A DNA stretch of 64,000 bases from Companilactobacillus formosensis (GTDB taxonomy: Bacteria > Bacillota > Bacilli > Lactobacillales > Lactobacillaceae): positions 61,339 through 125,338 of the forward strand of contig NZ_BJDU01000008.1 of the NCBI RefSeq assembly GCF_005405305.1. Reading direction: 5' to 3'. Position numbers and translations under genes: made by a program. Below the pieces are notes generated by a model. That model saw nothing but the letters and a program-made list of their open reading frames with translations. It was not told the DNA's origin and made no database searches. Every line of letters starts with the position of its first letter. The first letter of the stretch is position 1. Of this stretch, positions 45,736 through 54,967 are shown piece after piece.

Positions 45736-46398
45736 TTATATATCTTTTTTCACATGCTTTACACCATCATCAGTTGCTAAAAGCGCATCTGTCACAATAT
45801 CTTTAAAATAAGAAGTTCCCATCACACCGACCATTGATCCCAATTCAGCGTCAATTTCATCGATATAAGACCAGTCATCAAAATGACAATCTAATAGTCC
45901 ATTACCATTCTTTGTTCGAACCATCCCAGCAATATCACTGGATTGGCGAATTTCTGCAGTACCACCAAGTTTTTCAACCGCAGCGATAACTTGTGGCATG
46001 GCCAAATCTAAAATTTCCAAAGTTAATTGAATATCTGGATTTAAAACTTTAGTAAATCGAGCTTCTGGAGCCAAAATAATGTAGCGTTTGGACAAGTTAG
46101 CATAAAGTTTTTCAAAAACGTGGATTCCACCGTTACTCTTCAAAGCATTCAAATGATGATCCAAACTGTCACAACCATCGAAGGCCAAATCAAAAGTAGT
46201 TACTTCTTCTAGCGATGTTACTGGTAATTCAAATTCCTTACATAAATCCCTAGTAGCTTCAGAAGGACTGGCAATCTTAATATCTAATTGACTATCCTTA
46301 ACTGCTCGAAGCAAGCGACCTACTGTCCGTCCACCTCCGAAACTAACAGTCATCTTTGGCTTAATCATTTTTAAAGCTGATTCAATTAACTTTTCCAT
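45736..46398 (-). CDS. rpiA: Ribose-5-phosphate isomerase A
   Basis: 220 residues of the RpiA family with the catalytic DGCD pair, the following LKSNGG (in place of KGGGG) and EKLYANLSKRYI region, and an N-terminal GGGRTVGRLL phosphate loop that differs from the usual GTGSTA. It interconverts ribose 5-phosphate and ribulose 5-phosphate. The motif changes make it a divergent member, so another pentose or hexose phosphate is possible. AAGGAG precedes the ATG. It is convergent with larC, not part of that operon. Confidence 0.82.
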   Translation of the reverse strand: MEKLIESALKMIKPKMTVSFGGGRTVGRLLRAVKDSQLDIKIASPSEATRDLCKEFELPVTSLEEVTTFDLAFDGCDSLDHHLNALKSNGGIHVFEKLYANLSKRYIILAPEARFTKVLNPDIQLTLEILDLAMPQVIAAVEKLGGTAEIRQSSDIAGMVRTKNGNGLLDCHFDDWSYIDEIDAELGSMVGVMGTSYFKDIVTDALLATDDGVKHVKKDI

Positions 46399-46445
46399 GA
46401 TAATCTCCTTATTTTTTAATTCAGTTACATTTTACCAATTAGACG

Positions 46446-46718
46446 AAAAAAAGCCTGCCAATAGGCAAGCAAATGTGATATTCATAAGTATGATAAATAT
46501 CGCTTCTTTCTTTTAGAGTTACGGGGAATAACTCTGTAATTGACTTCATATCTATTAGGGGGGGAGATATCTGAAGTTTATTTTTAGGGGATTAAATTTT
46601 TTAAATATATGTTTTAAGGGTTTGTTTTTCTATTCATTGTTTTCAATAATTATCTTTTTAAAAGGGTTATCTCTATTGGGAAGTTATCTAACCATCCGGT
46701 CACCTCTTTGCTTTTTGA
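46446..46718 (-). ncRNA. Candidate small RNA C with C-rich hairpin loops
   Basis: Minus strand: a TTATTATTTAACC promoter element (about 46724-46736) resembling that of candidates A and B, then GAGGTGACCGG-ATG (the ATG opens only a three-codon frame), hairpins at 46577-46596 (loop with CCCC), 46544-46576 (loop CCCCCCCTAAT) and 46515-46535 (7-bp stem AGAGTTA/TAACTCT, loop TTCCCCG), and a terminator at 46453-46470 followed by seven T. Predicted length about 270 nt. The rest of the 46399-46904 gap holds the promoter region and the NlpC terminator. Confidence 0.68.
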
Positions 46719-46845
46719 CTATGGTTAAATAATAACTTACAAATACGAATAAATTTGTAATAAAATGTGAAGAATTATTGAAATAGAGGGTGAAAAGATA
46801 CGCTTAGATGTTGAGCATTTGCCTAACTATAGTAATTTTCTCCAT

Positions 46846-46874
46846 TAAAAAAGGACCACCCAAACGGATGATCC
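46846..46874 (-). terminator. Terminator of the NlpC/P60 gene
   Basis: Minus strand GGATCATCC-GTTT-GGGTGGTCC (two G-U pairs) followed by TTTTTT. Confidence 0.75.
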
Positions 46875-46904
46875 AATGCGAATGATTTAAATTTTGAATT
46901 TATA

Positions 46905-47627
46905 TTATAGAACCTTAACAGCGAATGAAGGCATGAAGTAACCTGAGATTGTTGAAATCTTAACTGATTCGCCTGGTTGTGGTGCAGCGATGTATTGGTT
47001 GTTACCTAAGTAGATAGCTACGTGGTAAGTTGAACCTTTGCTACCCCAGAACAATAGATCTCCGGCTGATGCTTGAGAAACAGCTTCTTGTGTACCAGCA
47101 GATTCTTGAGCTACTGTGTATGAACCAATGCTCTTACCAGTTGCTTGTTGATATACGTATGATGTGAAACCTGAGCAGTCAAATCCTGCAGGTGTCTTAC
47201 CACCCCATACATAAGGTGTACCTAAGTATTGTTTTGCAGTACTGATAACACTGTCAGCAGTTGAAGCTGAAGTTGTGTCTGAGTTTGATGCAGCTTGTGT
47301 AGTAGCTGTTTGTGTAGTTACATCACTACCCTTAACCCATTCGTCTGTAGCAACAAGATACCACATGTTACCTTCGTCATCTTTAGCAGCTTCACCAACG
47401 CGCCATGAGCTGTTTGAAGCTAATGCACGACCAGCACTCTTAGCTGATGATGATGGTGATGTATAAAGCATTGACATGTTCTTTGTTGTTACAACTGAAG
47501 GAACGTTTTCTGTAATGATTTGTGTTGCGGCTTTAGTTGTAGTAGCGTTTGATAGACCTAAACCTGTAACTGCTAATGCTGCAGCTGCTGTAAATGAAAC
47601 TAGACTTTTTTTAACGTTTGTATTCAA
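46905..47627 (-). CDS. Secreted NlpC/P60 peptidoglycan endopeptidase
   Basis: 240 residues: a signal peptide (about 1-34, cleavage near TKAA), a short SH3/SLAP-like domain at 40-104 (LYTSPSSSAKSAGRALASNSSWRVGEAA), a Ser/Thr-rich linker, and an NlpC/P60 domain at 125-240 with catalytic Cys151 (FDCSGF) and His202 (YHVAIYLG). It hydrolyses D-Glu-diamino-acid bonds in peptidoglycan stems. The start is a TTG at 47627 behind GGGGG; no suitable ATG exists. Confidence 0.92.
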   Translation of the reverse strand: MNTNVKKSLVSFTAAAALAVTGLGLSNATTTKAATQIITENVPSVVTTKNMSMLYTSPSSSAKSAGRALASNSSWRVGEAAKDDEGNMWYLVATDEWVKGSDVTTQTATTQAASNSDTTSASTADSVISTAKQYLGTPYVWGGKTPAGFDCSGFTSYVYQQATGKSIGSYTVAQESAGTQEAVSQASAGDLLFWGSKGSTYHVAIYLGNNQYIAAPQPGESVKISTISGYFMPSFAVKVL

Positions 47628-47785
47628 AATTGAAATCCCCCGTAATGGTTTACTTTTTTAATTTTTAAGTTTTTATTAATTATTAATTTCTTATCACTCA
47701 ACGATGACTATAATACTCTATGAATATTGCAGAATTGTTACAACAATTGAATAAGAATGTTACACTTTGTTATTCACAAAATAGA

Positions 47786-47826
47786 AGGCGCTAATCACTG
47801 ATATATCAATGATTAGCGCCTTCTTG
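47786..47826 (-). terminator. Terminator after the guanylate-kinase-like gene
   Basis: AGAAGGCGCTAATCA and TGATTAGCGCCTTCT form a 15-bp perfect stem; a moderate T tract follows on the minus strand. Confidence 0.82.
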
Positions 47827-47831
47827 TGAAA

Positions 47832-48395
47832 TTATTTTTTATTAATTTTTTCGTTTTTTAGTATTTTGTTGACGTTTTCTTTGGTTTTTTCGATGTTTTT
47901 GTTAATAATCTTATAGCATTTGCCTGATAATTCAGCGGGAATTTGCAGATCCCGTTGGAATTCATCGCTATTAATTCGAGCTTTAAGACGATGAGTTTCA
48001 TCCCCACGATTCTCAAGACGTTTTGTCACAGTTTCCAAATCGACTTCTAAGAAAATCACGACCGCATTCTTGCCGTACTTCTTTTTATATGAAATAGCAC
48101 CTTGAGTATCAACGACAATACTTGCTGTGTCGTATTTCTCCCAAGTTTTATTGAGACTTTCTTCTGAAGAACCGTACCAATTGCCACTATATTCGACTTT
48201 TTCGAGGTAATGATTCTTTAAAAAGCTTTCTTTTGTCTCAAAATAGTAGTCAATCCCGCTTTTTTCGCCTGCACGTGGTAATCTAGTAGTGTGAGTAATG
48301 ACACTTGGTATATGATATGTATCTTGCAGATATTTACTAATGGTAGTCTTGCCGGTTCCACTAGCACCGGTTATAACAATAATCTTTTTATCCAT
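47832..48395 (-). CDS. Guanylate kinase-like NMP kinase
   Basis: 187 residues with a P-loop GASGTGKTT at 10-18, the GMP-binding stretch THTTRLPRAGEKSGIDYYF, and VIFLEVDLETVTKRLENRG (lid region). Guanylate kinases convert GMP and ATP to GDP and ADP. The C-terminus is basic and divergent, and lactobacilli usually carry a housekeeping gmk beside rpoZ, so this is probably a second, specialised copy. Confidence 0.82.
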   Translation of the reverse strand: MDKKIIVITGASGTGKTTISKYLQDTYHIPSVITHTTRLPRAGEKSGIDYYFETKESFLKNHYLEKVEYSGNWYGSSEESLNKTWEKYDTASIVVDTQGAISYKKKYGKNAVVIFLEVDLETVTKRLENRGDETHRLKARINSDEFQRDLQIPAELSGKCYKIINKNIEKTKENVNKILKNEKINKK

Positions 48396-48479
48396 TTTGG
48401 ACTCCTATAATTTGAAATATTTCTTCTACTATATTATTATACTAATCTGTTAATTAATTAATCCGAGGAGACTTTACAT

Positions 48480-48689
48480 ATGAAAATTGAAGACCTAAAA
48501 GTTGGTAATGTTTACGATTGCTCCGTTGATGAAGATATGGATTATCCATTCCAAGGTAAAGTTGAAAAGATTTATGAACATTCAGCTTTGATGGAAATTG
48601 TTAAAAATGATCCCAAAGATAACTCCAACAAAATGGAATTGAACAACAAGATTGTTGTCAGCATCAAGAAAATCAAAAAAGCTAAGTAA
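48480..48689 (+). CDS. Small conserved protein (DUF2187-like)
   Basis: 69 residues: KVGNVYDCSVDEDMDYPFQGKVEKIYEHSALMEIV and a basic tail KKIKKAK. The beta-rich, SH3-like pattern resembles YkvS/DUF2187 proteins of unknown function. GAGGAG precedes the ATG and a terminator follows. It is divergent from the guanylate-kinase-like gene. Confidence 0.68.
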   Translation: MKIEDLKVGNVYDCSVDEDMDYPFQGKVEKIYEHSALMEIVKNDPKDNSNKMELNNKIVVSIKKIKKAK

Positions 48690-48693
48690 TTAA

Positions 48694-48734
48694 TATCAAG
48701 GCAGTGTTTCCCTTTTGGAAATGCTGCTTTTTTA
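48694..48734 (+). terminator. Terminator after the 48480 gene
   Basis: GGCAGTGTTTCC and GGAAATGCTGC arms followed by TTTTTT. Confidence 0.82.
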
Positions 48735-49661
48735 GTCGCCTTCATTTAAATCAAAGTCATCATACGTATCATAATAATCGTCATCTTGGTCGTCTGCAAA
48801 ATCATACGTCTTAGATTCTCCTTTATTATTCGTTGATTGATGATATTGATGTGTCGGCTCTTCAATCCCCATCTTTTTTAAAGCTTGCTGTTTAGGATTT
48901 TCCTCCAAATAATACAGTTGATTCGTTGCATCATCTTTCAAACAAGTGGCCGATATTTTGGAAAAAGTAACGTAGTGTTCAGCTGAAATATTATCGAGAT
49001 TCAAAGTTTTTAACACGTACTTTCCATTTTTAATCAAAATCTCCGTTTGAAAATATCGCGGAAACTTCAATGAACCGTCATTTTGAACTATTGCTTCATA
49101 AGAATTGCGAATTCCAGTATTGAAACTAATATAATCACGAAAATCCAAACTATTAACGTAATATTTAGTATCCAAATCCCTTGGAGATAAGCGTAATTCA
49201 ATTGGCAAAGAACCCAAATGATACGACTCTTTATCTAAAGATTTTAAAGCCGCTTGATAATCATCATTACTATCAAATAATTCTAAATCTTGATTATCCA
49301 ATAAACGAACTTTTTGAAACAGATTTCCATTGTATAGTACATAAGTATTCTTTTTCAAACGACGATACGAAACGTCCGACAATTCTTCAGTTTCCTGACC
49401 ACTAGTTAAATCATTAAGTAATATTTTATCTGACTTAATTAGCAACTCTGACAATTGATCACTTTTATCCGAAGAATTACTAATCGAATATTGATAATAA
49501 GTATTTTGGAGCTGTTCTGGAATTCCTTTGGTAAAATCCAAAGTTTTCTCAACTCTCTTTTTAGTAACATTAGTCTTCTTTTGAGGATGGTGTTTCACTT
49601 GCGAACATCCCCCAATAAAAAATACTGCCAATATTACTACTAAACCCCATCCTTTTTTCAT
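48732..49661 (-). CDS. Lipoprotein of unknown function
   Basis: 309 residues with a lipoprotein signal (IGGC, cysteine at residue 19), a lysine-rich stretch, a large polar domain and a strongly acidic tail (from about residue 290, mostly Asp and Tyr). No catalytic motif is recognised. The surface location is well supported; function unknown. It lies alone between convergent terminators. Confidence 0.72.
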   Translation of the reverse strand: MKKGWGLVVILAVFFIGGCSQVKHHPQKKTNVTKKRVEKTLDFTKGIPEQLQNTYYQYSISNSSDKSDQLSELLIKSDKILLNDLTSGQETEELSDVSYRRLKKNTYVLYNGNLFQKVRLLDNQDLELFDSNDDYQAALKSLDKESYHLGSLPIELRLSPRDLDTKYYVNSLDFRDYISFNTGIRNSYEAIVQNDGSLKFPRYFQTEILIKNGKYVLKTLNLDNISAEHYVTFSKISATCLKDDATNQLYYLEENPKQQALKKMGIEEPTHQYHQSTNNKGESKTYDFADDQDDDYYDTYDDFDLNEGD

Positions 49662-49751
49662 AGAATCCCCTCATATTAAGATAGCCTTTAGTCTAACATG
49701 AGGTATGGAGATTTTTTCCATAAATAATTATTTATATCAAAATCGAATAAA

Positions 49752-49792
49752 AATCCCACTAGAAATTATGTTCTAGTGGGATTTCTTAATTA
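49752..49792 (-). terminator. Terminator after the 49790 gene
   Basis: AAATCCCACTAGAA and TTCTAGTGGGATTT arms with T residues on the minus strand. Confidence 0.82.
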
Positions 49793-50416
49793 TTTTTCAA
49801 CTTCAATAAATGATCTAGCAGGAACCCTCAAAACACGATATTCCATAGCATAGCGATTAGCTTTCAAACCTAAACCATTGATGAAATTGTTCTTATATTT
49901 AGCTTGTACAGTAATTACATAAGCATATTGATATTTAGAATCTAGTTTTCTAATCTTCTTCATTGGCCAGTCCAAATGGATGCCTGAAACCGTAAATGGC
50001 AAAGTAGCATCTGAAATGGTTGAATCACGACTAGAAACAGTATAAGTCGAATTGTTCAACCAATATTGATATACATCAGTACTGGAGTTAGATTGTTTTT
50101 TATCGATTTTTACATAGTATCCTTGACCGTCTTCAGTCGTTTGTACGATCATCGGATCATACTTGTACGAGACTGATACAGCTTCTTTATCAGTCAAATC
50201 AACTCTCGTAAATAAACTCGTATACAAGAGTCCACTGACCATTAAAATTATTACTACAATTTCTAGCAGATCTGTCAAAATCGTCTTCCAAGTAATTTTT
50301 CCCTTTTTAACAACTAAAATATTTAAATGACGATTTCTAATATTGAATACAACAAAAATTAAGAGCGCAATTACAATGATCCACGCTATAATTCCTACAA
50401 AATTCCAAGAATTCAT
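49790..50416 (-). CDS. Conserved two-helix membrane protein (LVIS_2131-like)
   Basis: 208 residues from the ATG at 50416 with GGGAG upstream (a longer reading from 50452 lacks a site). Hydrophobic helices lie at about 5-27 and 48-70, followed by an extracytoplasmic domain of about 130 residues. It resembles a membrane-protein family seen in lactobacilli, without known function. The name is from memory of the family and is tentative. Confidence 0.6.
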   Translation of the reverse strand: MNSWNFVGIIAWIIVIALLIFVVFNIRNRHLNILVVKKGKITWKTILTDLLEIVVIILMVSGLLYTSLFTRVDLTDKEAVSVSYKYDPMIVQTTEDGQGYYVKIDKKQSNSSTDVYQYWLNNSTYTVSSRDSTISDATLPFTVSGIHLDWPMKKIRKLDSKYQYAYVITVQAKYKNNFINGLGLKANRYAMEYRVLRVPARSFIEVEK

Positions 50417-50552
50417 AGTCTTCTCCCAACTAAAATTAATTGTCTTAAACACTTCATAACTTTATAATAGTCATTACGCTAATTTTACCACGAATCGAAA
50501 AAATAATTGAAATAGAGATGCAAAACGATACAAATTCTGTGGGCATACTAGT

Positions 50553-50581
50553 TTGCGCGTTTTTTGTAATGACAGTATAAC
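50553..50581 (+). promoter_or_regulatory. Sigma-A promoter of nrdHIEF
   Basis: TTGCGC (50553-50558) and TATAAC (50576-50581) with a 17-base spacer, 100 bases upstream of nrdH. The -10 touches the first NrdR-like box. Confidence 0.65.
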
Positions 50582-50630
50582 CACGCTATATCGTGTATGC
50601 ATCCGTTACAACGAGTACAATATATTGTGT
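50581..50630 (+). promoter_or_regulatory. Paired NrdR-like boxes
   Basis: Box 1 (50581-50596, ACGCTATATCGT core) and box 2 (50615-50630, ACAATATATTGT core, perfect palindrome) match the NrdR consensus ACACNATATATNGTGT. Centres are 34 bases apart, slightly more than the usual 31-32. NrdR should repress the operon when dATP is plentiful. Confidence 0.75.
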
Positions 50631-50681
50631 TTATATTTTTTAATGATTATACTAAATGAGAATATGAGAGGAAGTAATACT

Positions 50682-50912
50682 ATGAACAACGTAATCGTCT
50701 ATAGCAAAAACAATTGCATGCAATGTCGCATGACTAAAAGATATTTAAAGGAACATAATGTACCTTTTGAAGAAAGAAATATCAATCAAAATCCACAATA
50801 TCTTGATACTCTAAAACAACAAGGTTTCCAAAGTGTTCCTGTCGTTATGAATGAAGCAATGGACCCAATCGTCGGTTTCCGTCCAGACAGCTTAAAGGAA
50901 CTAGTTGGATAA
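50682..50912 (+). CDS. nrdH: NrdH glutaredoxin-like reductant of ribonucleotide reductase
   Basis: 76 residues, thioredoxin fold, with redox motif CMQC at 12-15 and the NrdH-specific SVPVV (cis-Pro) and GFRPDSLKEL elements. It reduces NrdE after each turnover. The ATG at 50682 follows GAGAGGAAG; the long upstream reading is spurious. First gene of nrdHIEF. Confidence 0.95.
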   Translation: MNNVIVYSKNNCMQCRMTKRYLKEHNVPFEERNINQNPQYLDTLKQQGFQSVPVVMNEAMDPIVGFRPDSLKELVG

Positions 50913-50913
50913 A

Positions 50914-51285
50914 ATGAACCTAGCTTACTACTCTATCACTGGTCAAACTAAGCGTTTCGTTGACAAGTTGGGAATAGATGGATATGAAATAACCGATGCC
51001 GATCCGTTTTATAAAATGGATCGGTCATTTATTCTCATCGTGCCTTCTTATGACGACGACATGATGGATCCTGTGATTGATTTTCTTCAATATGAAGATA
51101 ACGCTAAAAATTGCGTCGGCGTAGCTGGTGGAGGAAATCGCAACTTTAACACCCTCTATAACCACACAGCTAAAGACATCGCTGCCGCTTTGAATGTTCC
51201 TGTCGTCTTCGAGTTCGAATTCAATGGAACAACTAAAGATGTCGAAAATTTTAAGAAAGTAGTGAATAAAATTGGGATTAAATAA
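50914..51285 (+). CDS. nrdI: NrdI flavodoxin-like protein
   Basis: 123 residues with the FMN-binding start LAYYSITGQTKRFVDKLG and GVAGGGNRNF. NrdI supplies oxidant for assembling the dimanganese-tyrosyl cofactor of NrdF. The ATG at 50914 is preferred; an in-frame TTG at 50905 is possible and is better spaced from AAAGGA. It begins one base after the nrdH stop and overlaps nrdE by 14 bases. Confidence 0.93.
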   Translation: MNLAYYSITGQTKRFVDKLGIDGYEITDADPFYKMDRSFILIVPSYDDDMMDPVIDFLQYEDNAKNCVGVAGGGNRNFNTLYNHTAKDIAAALNVPVVFEFEFNGTTKDVENFKKVVNKIGIK

Positions 51286-53443
51286 CCTCGATGCAACCAA
51301 ACTCAGTTATTTCAAATTGAATAACGAAATCAACATCCCCGTTGATGGCAAGATTCCTTTGAACAAGGACAAAGAAGCAATCCAAGCCTTCTTTAAAGAA
51401 AATGTTCAACCTAATACGAAAAAATTCGATACTTTCAAAGACCATATCGATTTCCTAATTGATGGTGATTACATCGAAAAGCCTGTCATTGATAAGTATC
51501 CTTTGTCATTTATCGAGGACCTTTACCACGACTTACTAGATCAACATTTCCAATTTCAATCATTTATGGCAGCATATAAGTTTTATAACCAATATGCTCT
51601 CAAAACAAATGATGGCGACCTCTATTTGGAAAATTACGAAATGAGGATTCTTTTTAATGCTCTTTTGTATGCTAATGGCGACCAAGATTTAGCTAAAGCC
51701 TTAGCCACGGAAATGATTGCCCAACGTTATCAACCTGCAACGCCTTCATTTTTGAATGCTGGTAGAAAACGTCGTGGTGAATACGTCTCTTGTTTCCTAT
51801 TGCAAGTAACTGATGACATGAATAGTATCGGTCGAACAATCAACAGCGCCTTACAACTATCACGTATCGGTGGTGGAGTCGGAATTACTTTATCCAACTT
51901 ACGTGAATCCGGTTCACCTATCAAAGGCGTTGAAAATTCATCTTCCGGTGTTTTGCCAGTCATGAAGTTACTCGAAGATAGTTTCAGTTACAGTAATCAA
52001 CTAGGACAAAGACAAGGTGCCGGAGCCGTCTATTTGAACGTCTTCCATCCTGACATTATCGACTTTTTATCTGCTAAAAAAGAAAATGCCGACGAAAAGG
52101 TCCGTGTTAAGACTTTATCCCTTGGTGTGATCGTTCCTGATAAGTATTATGAATTAGTCCGCAATAATGCTGATATGTACTTATTTAGCCCTTATTCAGT
52201 TGAAAAGGTCTACGGTGTACCTTTCTCATACATCGACATCACTAAAGAATACGACAACTTAGTCAATGACGACCGTATTAAGAAGTACAAAATTCCTGCC
52301 CGTGAACTAGAGGATGAAATCAGTAAACTCCAACAAGAATCTGGTTATCCTTACGTCTTGAATATTGACACTGTCAATCGTGCCAACCCTATCGACGGTA
52401 AAGTTATCATGAGTAATCTTTGTACCGAAATTCAACAGGTTCAAGTTCCTTCTGAATTAAATGACGCCCAAGAATATTTGAAATTGGGTACTGATGTCAG
52501 TTGTAACCTCGGTTCAACTAATATTTTAAATATGATGGAAAGTCCCGATTTTGGTAAATCAATTCGTTCCATGACTCGAGCACTTACTTTTGTCAGTGAT
52601 GCTTCAAATATTACTGCTGTTCCTCCTGTTGAGAACGGAAATAAACTCAGTCACGCTATTGGTTTAGGTGCCATGGGCTTGCATACTTTCTTAGCTTGCC
52701 ATCACCTCGAATACGGTTCCCCAGAAGCAATTGAATTCATCAACGTTTACTTCATGTTGCTTAACTACTGGACTTTAGTTGAAAGTAACAACATTGCTAA
52801 AGAACGCCACGAAACTTTCGCTAATTTTGAAAAATCTAAATACGCTGACGGCTCATATTTCGACAAGTATTTAGCTAACAGCTATGCTCCAAAATTGGAT
52901 ACAGTTAAGGATCTCTTCAAGGATATCTTTATTCCATCAACAGCTGATTGGGCTGATTTGAAAGAAAAAGTTGCTAAAGATGGTCTTTACAATGCTTATC
53001 GAATGGCCGTTGCTCCAACTGGTTCTATTTCTTATATCAACAATACTAGTGCCAGCTTGCAGCCAGTTACTCGTCTAGTCGAAGAACGTCAAGAAAAGAA
53101 AAACGGTAAGTTATACTTTCCAGCTCCTTTCTTGAGTAATGACACGATCAAATACTACAAATCAGCTTACGATACTGATATGCGTGAAGTTATCGATACC
53201 TACGCTTCAGCTCAAGAACACATCGATCAAGGAATGAGTTTGACTTTATTCATGCGTTCAGAAATCCCTGCTGGTTTATACGACTGGAAAGGTGCTACTG
53301 AAACTAAGCAAACGACTCGTGATCTAAGTATTTTGCGTAACTATGCTTATTACAAGGGCATCAAGTCACTTTACTACGTCAGAACTTTCACTGAAAATAA
53401 TGACGAAATCGGCAGTAACGAATGCGAAAGCTGCTCAATCTAG
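51272..53443 (+). CDS. nrdE: Class Ib ribonucleotide reductase alpha subunit
   Basis: 723 residues, with the N-terminal YFKLNNEINIP, the radical-site region (VSCFLLQV, NLCTEIQQV, DVSCNLGSTNI) and the C-terminal redox tail CESCSI. It reduces ribonucleoside diphosphates to deoxy forms. The start is a TTG at 51272, inside the nrdI end; family N-termini (MSLKN-like) support it because no ATG lies nearby. Confidence 0.95.
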   Translation: MGLNNLDATKLSYFKLNNEINIPVDGKIPLNKDKEAIQAFFKENVQPNTKKFDTFKDHIDFLIDGDYIEKPVIDKYPLSFIEDLYHDLLDQHFQFQSFMAAYKFYNQYALKTNDGDLYLENYEMRILFNALLYANGDQDLAKALATEMIAQRYQPATPSFLNAGRKRRGEYVSCFLLQVTDDMNSIGRTINSALQLSRIGGGVGITLSNLRESGSPIKGVENSSSGVLPVMKLLEDSFSYSNQLGQRQGAGAVYLNVFHPDIIDFLSAKKENADEKVRVKTLSLGVIVPDKYYELVRNNADMYLFSPYSVEKVYGVPFSYIDITKEYDNLVNDDRIKKYKIPARELEDEISKLQQESGYPYVLNIDTVNRANPIDGKVIMSNLCTEIQQVQVPSELNDAQEYLKLGTDVSCNLGSTNILNMMESPDFGKSIRSMTRALTFVSDASNITAVPPVENGNKLSHAIGLGAMGLHTFLACHHLEYGSPEAIEFINVYFMLLNYWTLVESNNIAKERHETFANFEKSKYADGSYFDKYLANSYAPKLDTVKDLFKDIFIPSTADWADLKEKVAKDGLYNAYRMAVAPTGSISYINNTSASLQPVTRLVEERQEKKNGKLYFPAPFLSNDTIKYYKSAYDTDMREVIDTYASAQEHIDQGMSLTLFMRSEIPAGLYDWKGATETKQTTRDLSILRNYAYYKGIKSLYYVRTFTENNDEIGSNECESCSI

Positions 53444-53456
53444 GAGGATATTTTTA

Positions 53457-54482
53457 ATGGTTGATACATATTACAAGTCAATGAACTGGAATAAGCTTGA
53501 AGACCAAATCGACAAGGAAACTTGGGAAAAGTTAACTTCACAATTTTGGCTCGATACAAGAATTCCTCTTTCCAATGATTTAGACGATTGGCGCACCTTA
53601 AGCCCCGCAGAACAAACCGTTGTCGGTCACGTTTTTGGTGGTTTGACATTGCTAGACACTTTACAATCTCAAGACGGTATCCAAGCAATGTTAAAGGATG
53701 TTAGAACTCAAGCAGAAACTGCTGTCTTCAATAATATCGAATTCATGGAGTCTGTTCATGCCAAGAGTTATTCTTCTATCTTCAGTACTTTGAACAGTGC
53801 CGAAGAAATTGAAGAGATTTTTGACTGGACTGATCACAATGAATATTTGCAAAAGAAAGCTAAATTCATCAACGACATTTATCAAAATGGCGATCCACTA
53901 CAAAAGAAAGTTGCTAGTGTTTTCTTAGAAAGTTTCCTATTTTACTCAGGTTTCTACACACCTCTGTACTATCTTGGCAATAACAAACTAGCTAACGTTG
54001 CCGAAATCATCAAGTTAATCATTCGTGATGAATCAGTTCACGGAACTTACATCGGTTATAAATTCCAACTTGGCTTCAACGAATTGAGCGATGATAAAAA
54101 AGCCGAAATGAAAGACTGGATGTACGATTTACTGTATACACTTTACGATAATGAAGAAAAGTATACTCGTGACCTCTATAAAGAAGTTGGCTGGGTTGAT
54201 GAAGTAATGGTTTTCTTGCGTTATAACGCTAACAAAGCCTTGATGAACCTCGGTCAAGAGCCGCTCTTCCCTGATGGCAACGCTGAAGATGTCAATCCCA
54301 TCGTTATGAACGGTATCTCAACTGGAACTAGCAATCACGATTTCTTCTCACAAGTTGGTAATGGTTATTTGATGGGTAAAGTTGAAGCTATGAAAGATTC
54401 TGATTACGATATCGGAAGAACTGGCGACAACAAAACACCTAACGGTAGTTCACTCTTTGACAAAGTTAAAAAATTAAAATAA
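53457..54482 (+). CDS. nrdF: Class Ib ribonucleotide reductase beta subunit
   Basis: 341 residues with the metal ligands in LDTLQSQDG, IEFMESVHAKSYS, LESFLFYSGFY and IRDESVHGTYIGY, giving the dimanganese (or diiron) tyrosyl-radical centre. AGGAGG precedes the ATG at 53457, 13 bases after nrdE. The upstream extension to 53343 lies inside nrdE and is rejected. A terminator ends the operon. Confidence 0.96.
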   Translation: MVDTYYKSMNWNKLEDQIDKETWEKLTSQFWLDTRIPLSNDLDDWRTLSPAEQTVVGHVFGGLTLLDTLQSQDGIQAMLKDVRTQAETAVFNNIEFMESVHAKSYSSIFSTLNSAEEIEEIFDWTDHNEYLQKKAKFINDIYQNGDPLQKKVASVFLESFLFYSGFYTPLYYLGNNKLANVAEIIKLIIRDESVHGTYIGYKFQLGFNELSDDKKAEMKDWMYDLLYTLYDNEEKYTRDLYKEVGWVDEVMVFLRYNANKALMNLGQEPLFPDGNAEDVNPIVMNGISTGTSNHDFFSQVGNGYLMGKVEAMKDSDYDIGRTGDNKTPNGSSLFDKVKKLK

Positions 54483-54528
54483 AAAAACGTCACTCCTGCA
54501 CTCACAGGAATGACGTTATTTTTTTACT
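54482..54528. terminator. Bidirectional terminator after nrdF
   Basis: AACGTCA-TCCTG and CAGGA-TGACGTT arms with A and T runs on both sides. Confidence 0.88.
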
Positions 54529-54967
54529 CAGTAATATTCTTAAACATTTTCTTAGATAGAGTTTCCAAAGTATTCCACTCTTCATCGGTGAAACCACTCT
54601 TTTCAATCATAATCTTAGGAAGATCATTAACAGATTCACGTTTTTGAACTCCAGCATCTGTCAAATGAACATTAACTACTCGTTCGTCAGATTTACTACG
54701 TTCACGAATTACTAAATCTTCTTTTTCCAAACGCTTCAAAAGTGGCGTTAAAGTCCCAGAATCCAAGGACAACAACGCACCTAATTTCTTAACTGTTAAT
54801 TCTTTATATTCATACAAAGCCACTAAAACTAAATATTGCGGATAAGTTAATCCATTTGCACTCAACCCATCATGATACAATTTCTGAATTGCACGTGATG
54901 TCACATATAAAGAAAAACACAAGTGATCATTCAGAGGGATTGGCCGACTTACGTTTATATCAGGCAT
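54524..54967 (-). CDS. OhrR-like MarR-family peroxide-sensing regulator
   Basis: 147 residues with the OhrR signature: a redox cysteine near residue 17 (HLCFSLYVTSRA), GLTYPQYLVLVALYE, a winged helix with LDSGTLTPLLKRLEKEDLV and DERVVNVHLT. OhrR represses the organic hydroperoxide reductase gene ohr and is inactivated by oxidation of that cysteine. No ohr is adjacent. The ATG at 54967 follows GGAGGC. Confidence 0.88.
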   Translation of the reverse strand: MPDINVSRPIPLNDHLCFSLYVTSRAIQKLYHDGLSANGLTYPQYLVLVALYEYKELTVKKLGALLSLDSGTLTPLLKRLEKEDLVIRERSKSDERVVNVHLTDAGVQKRESVNDLPKIMIEKSGFTDEEWNTLETLSKKMFKNITE

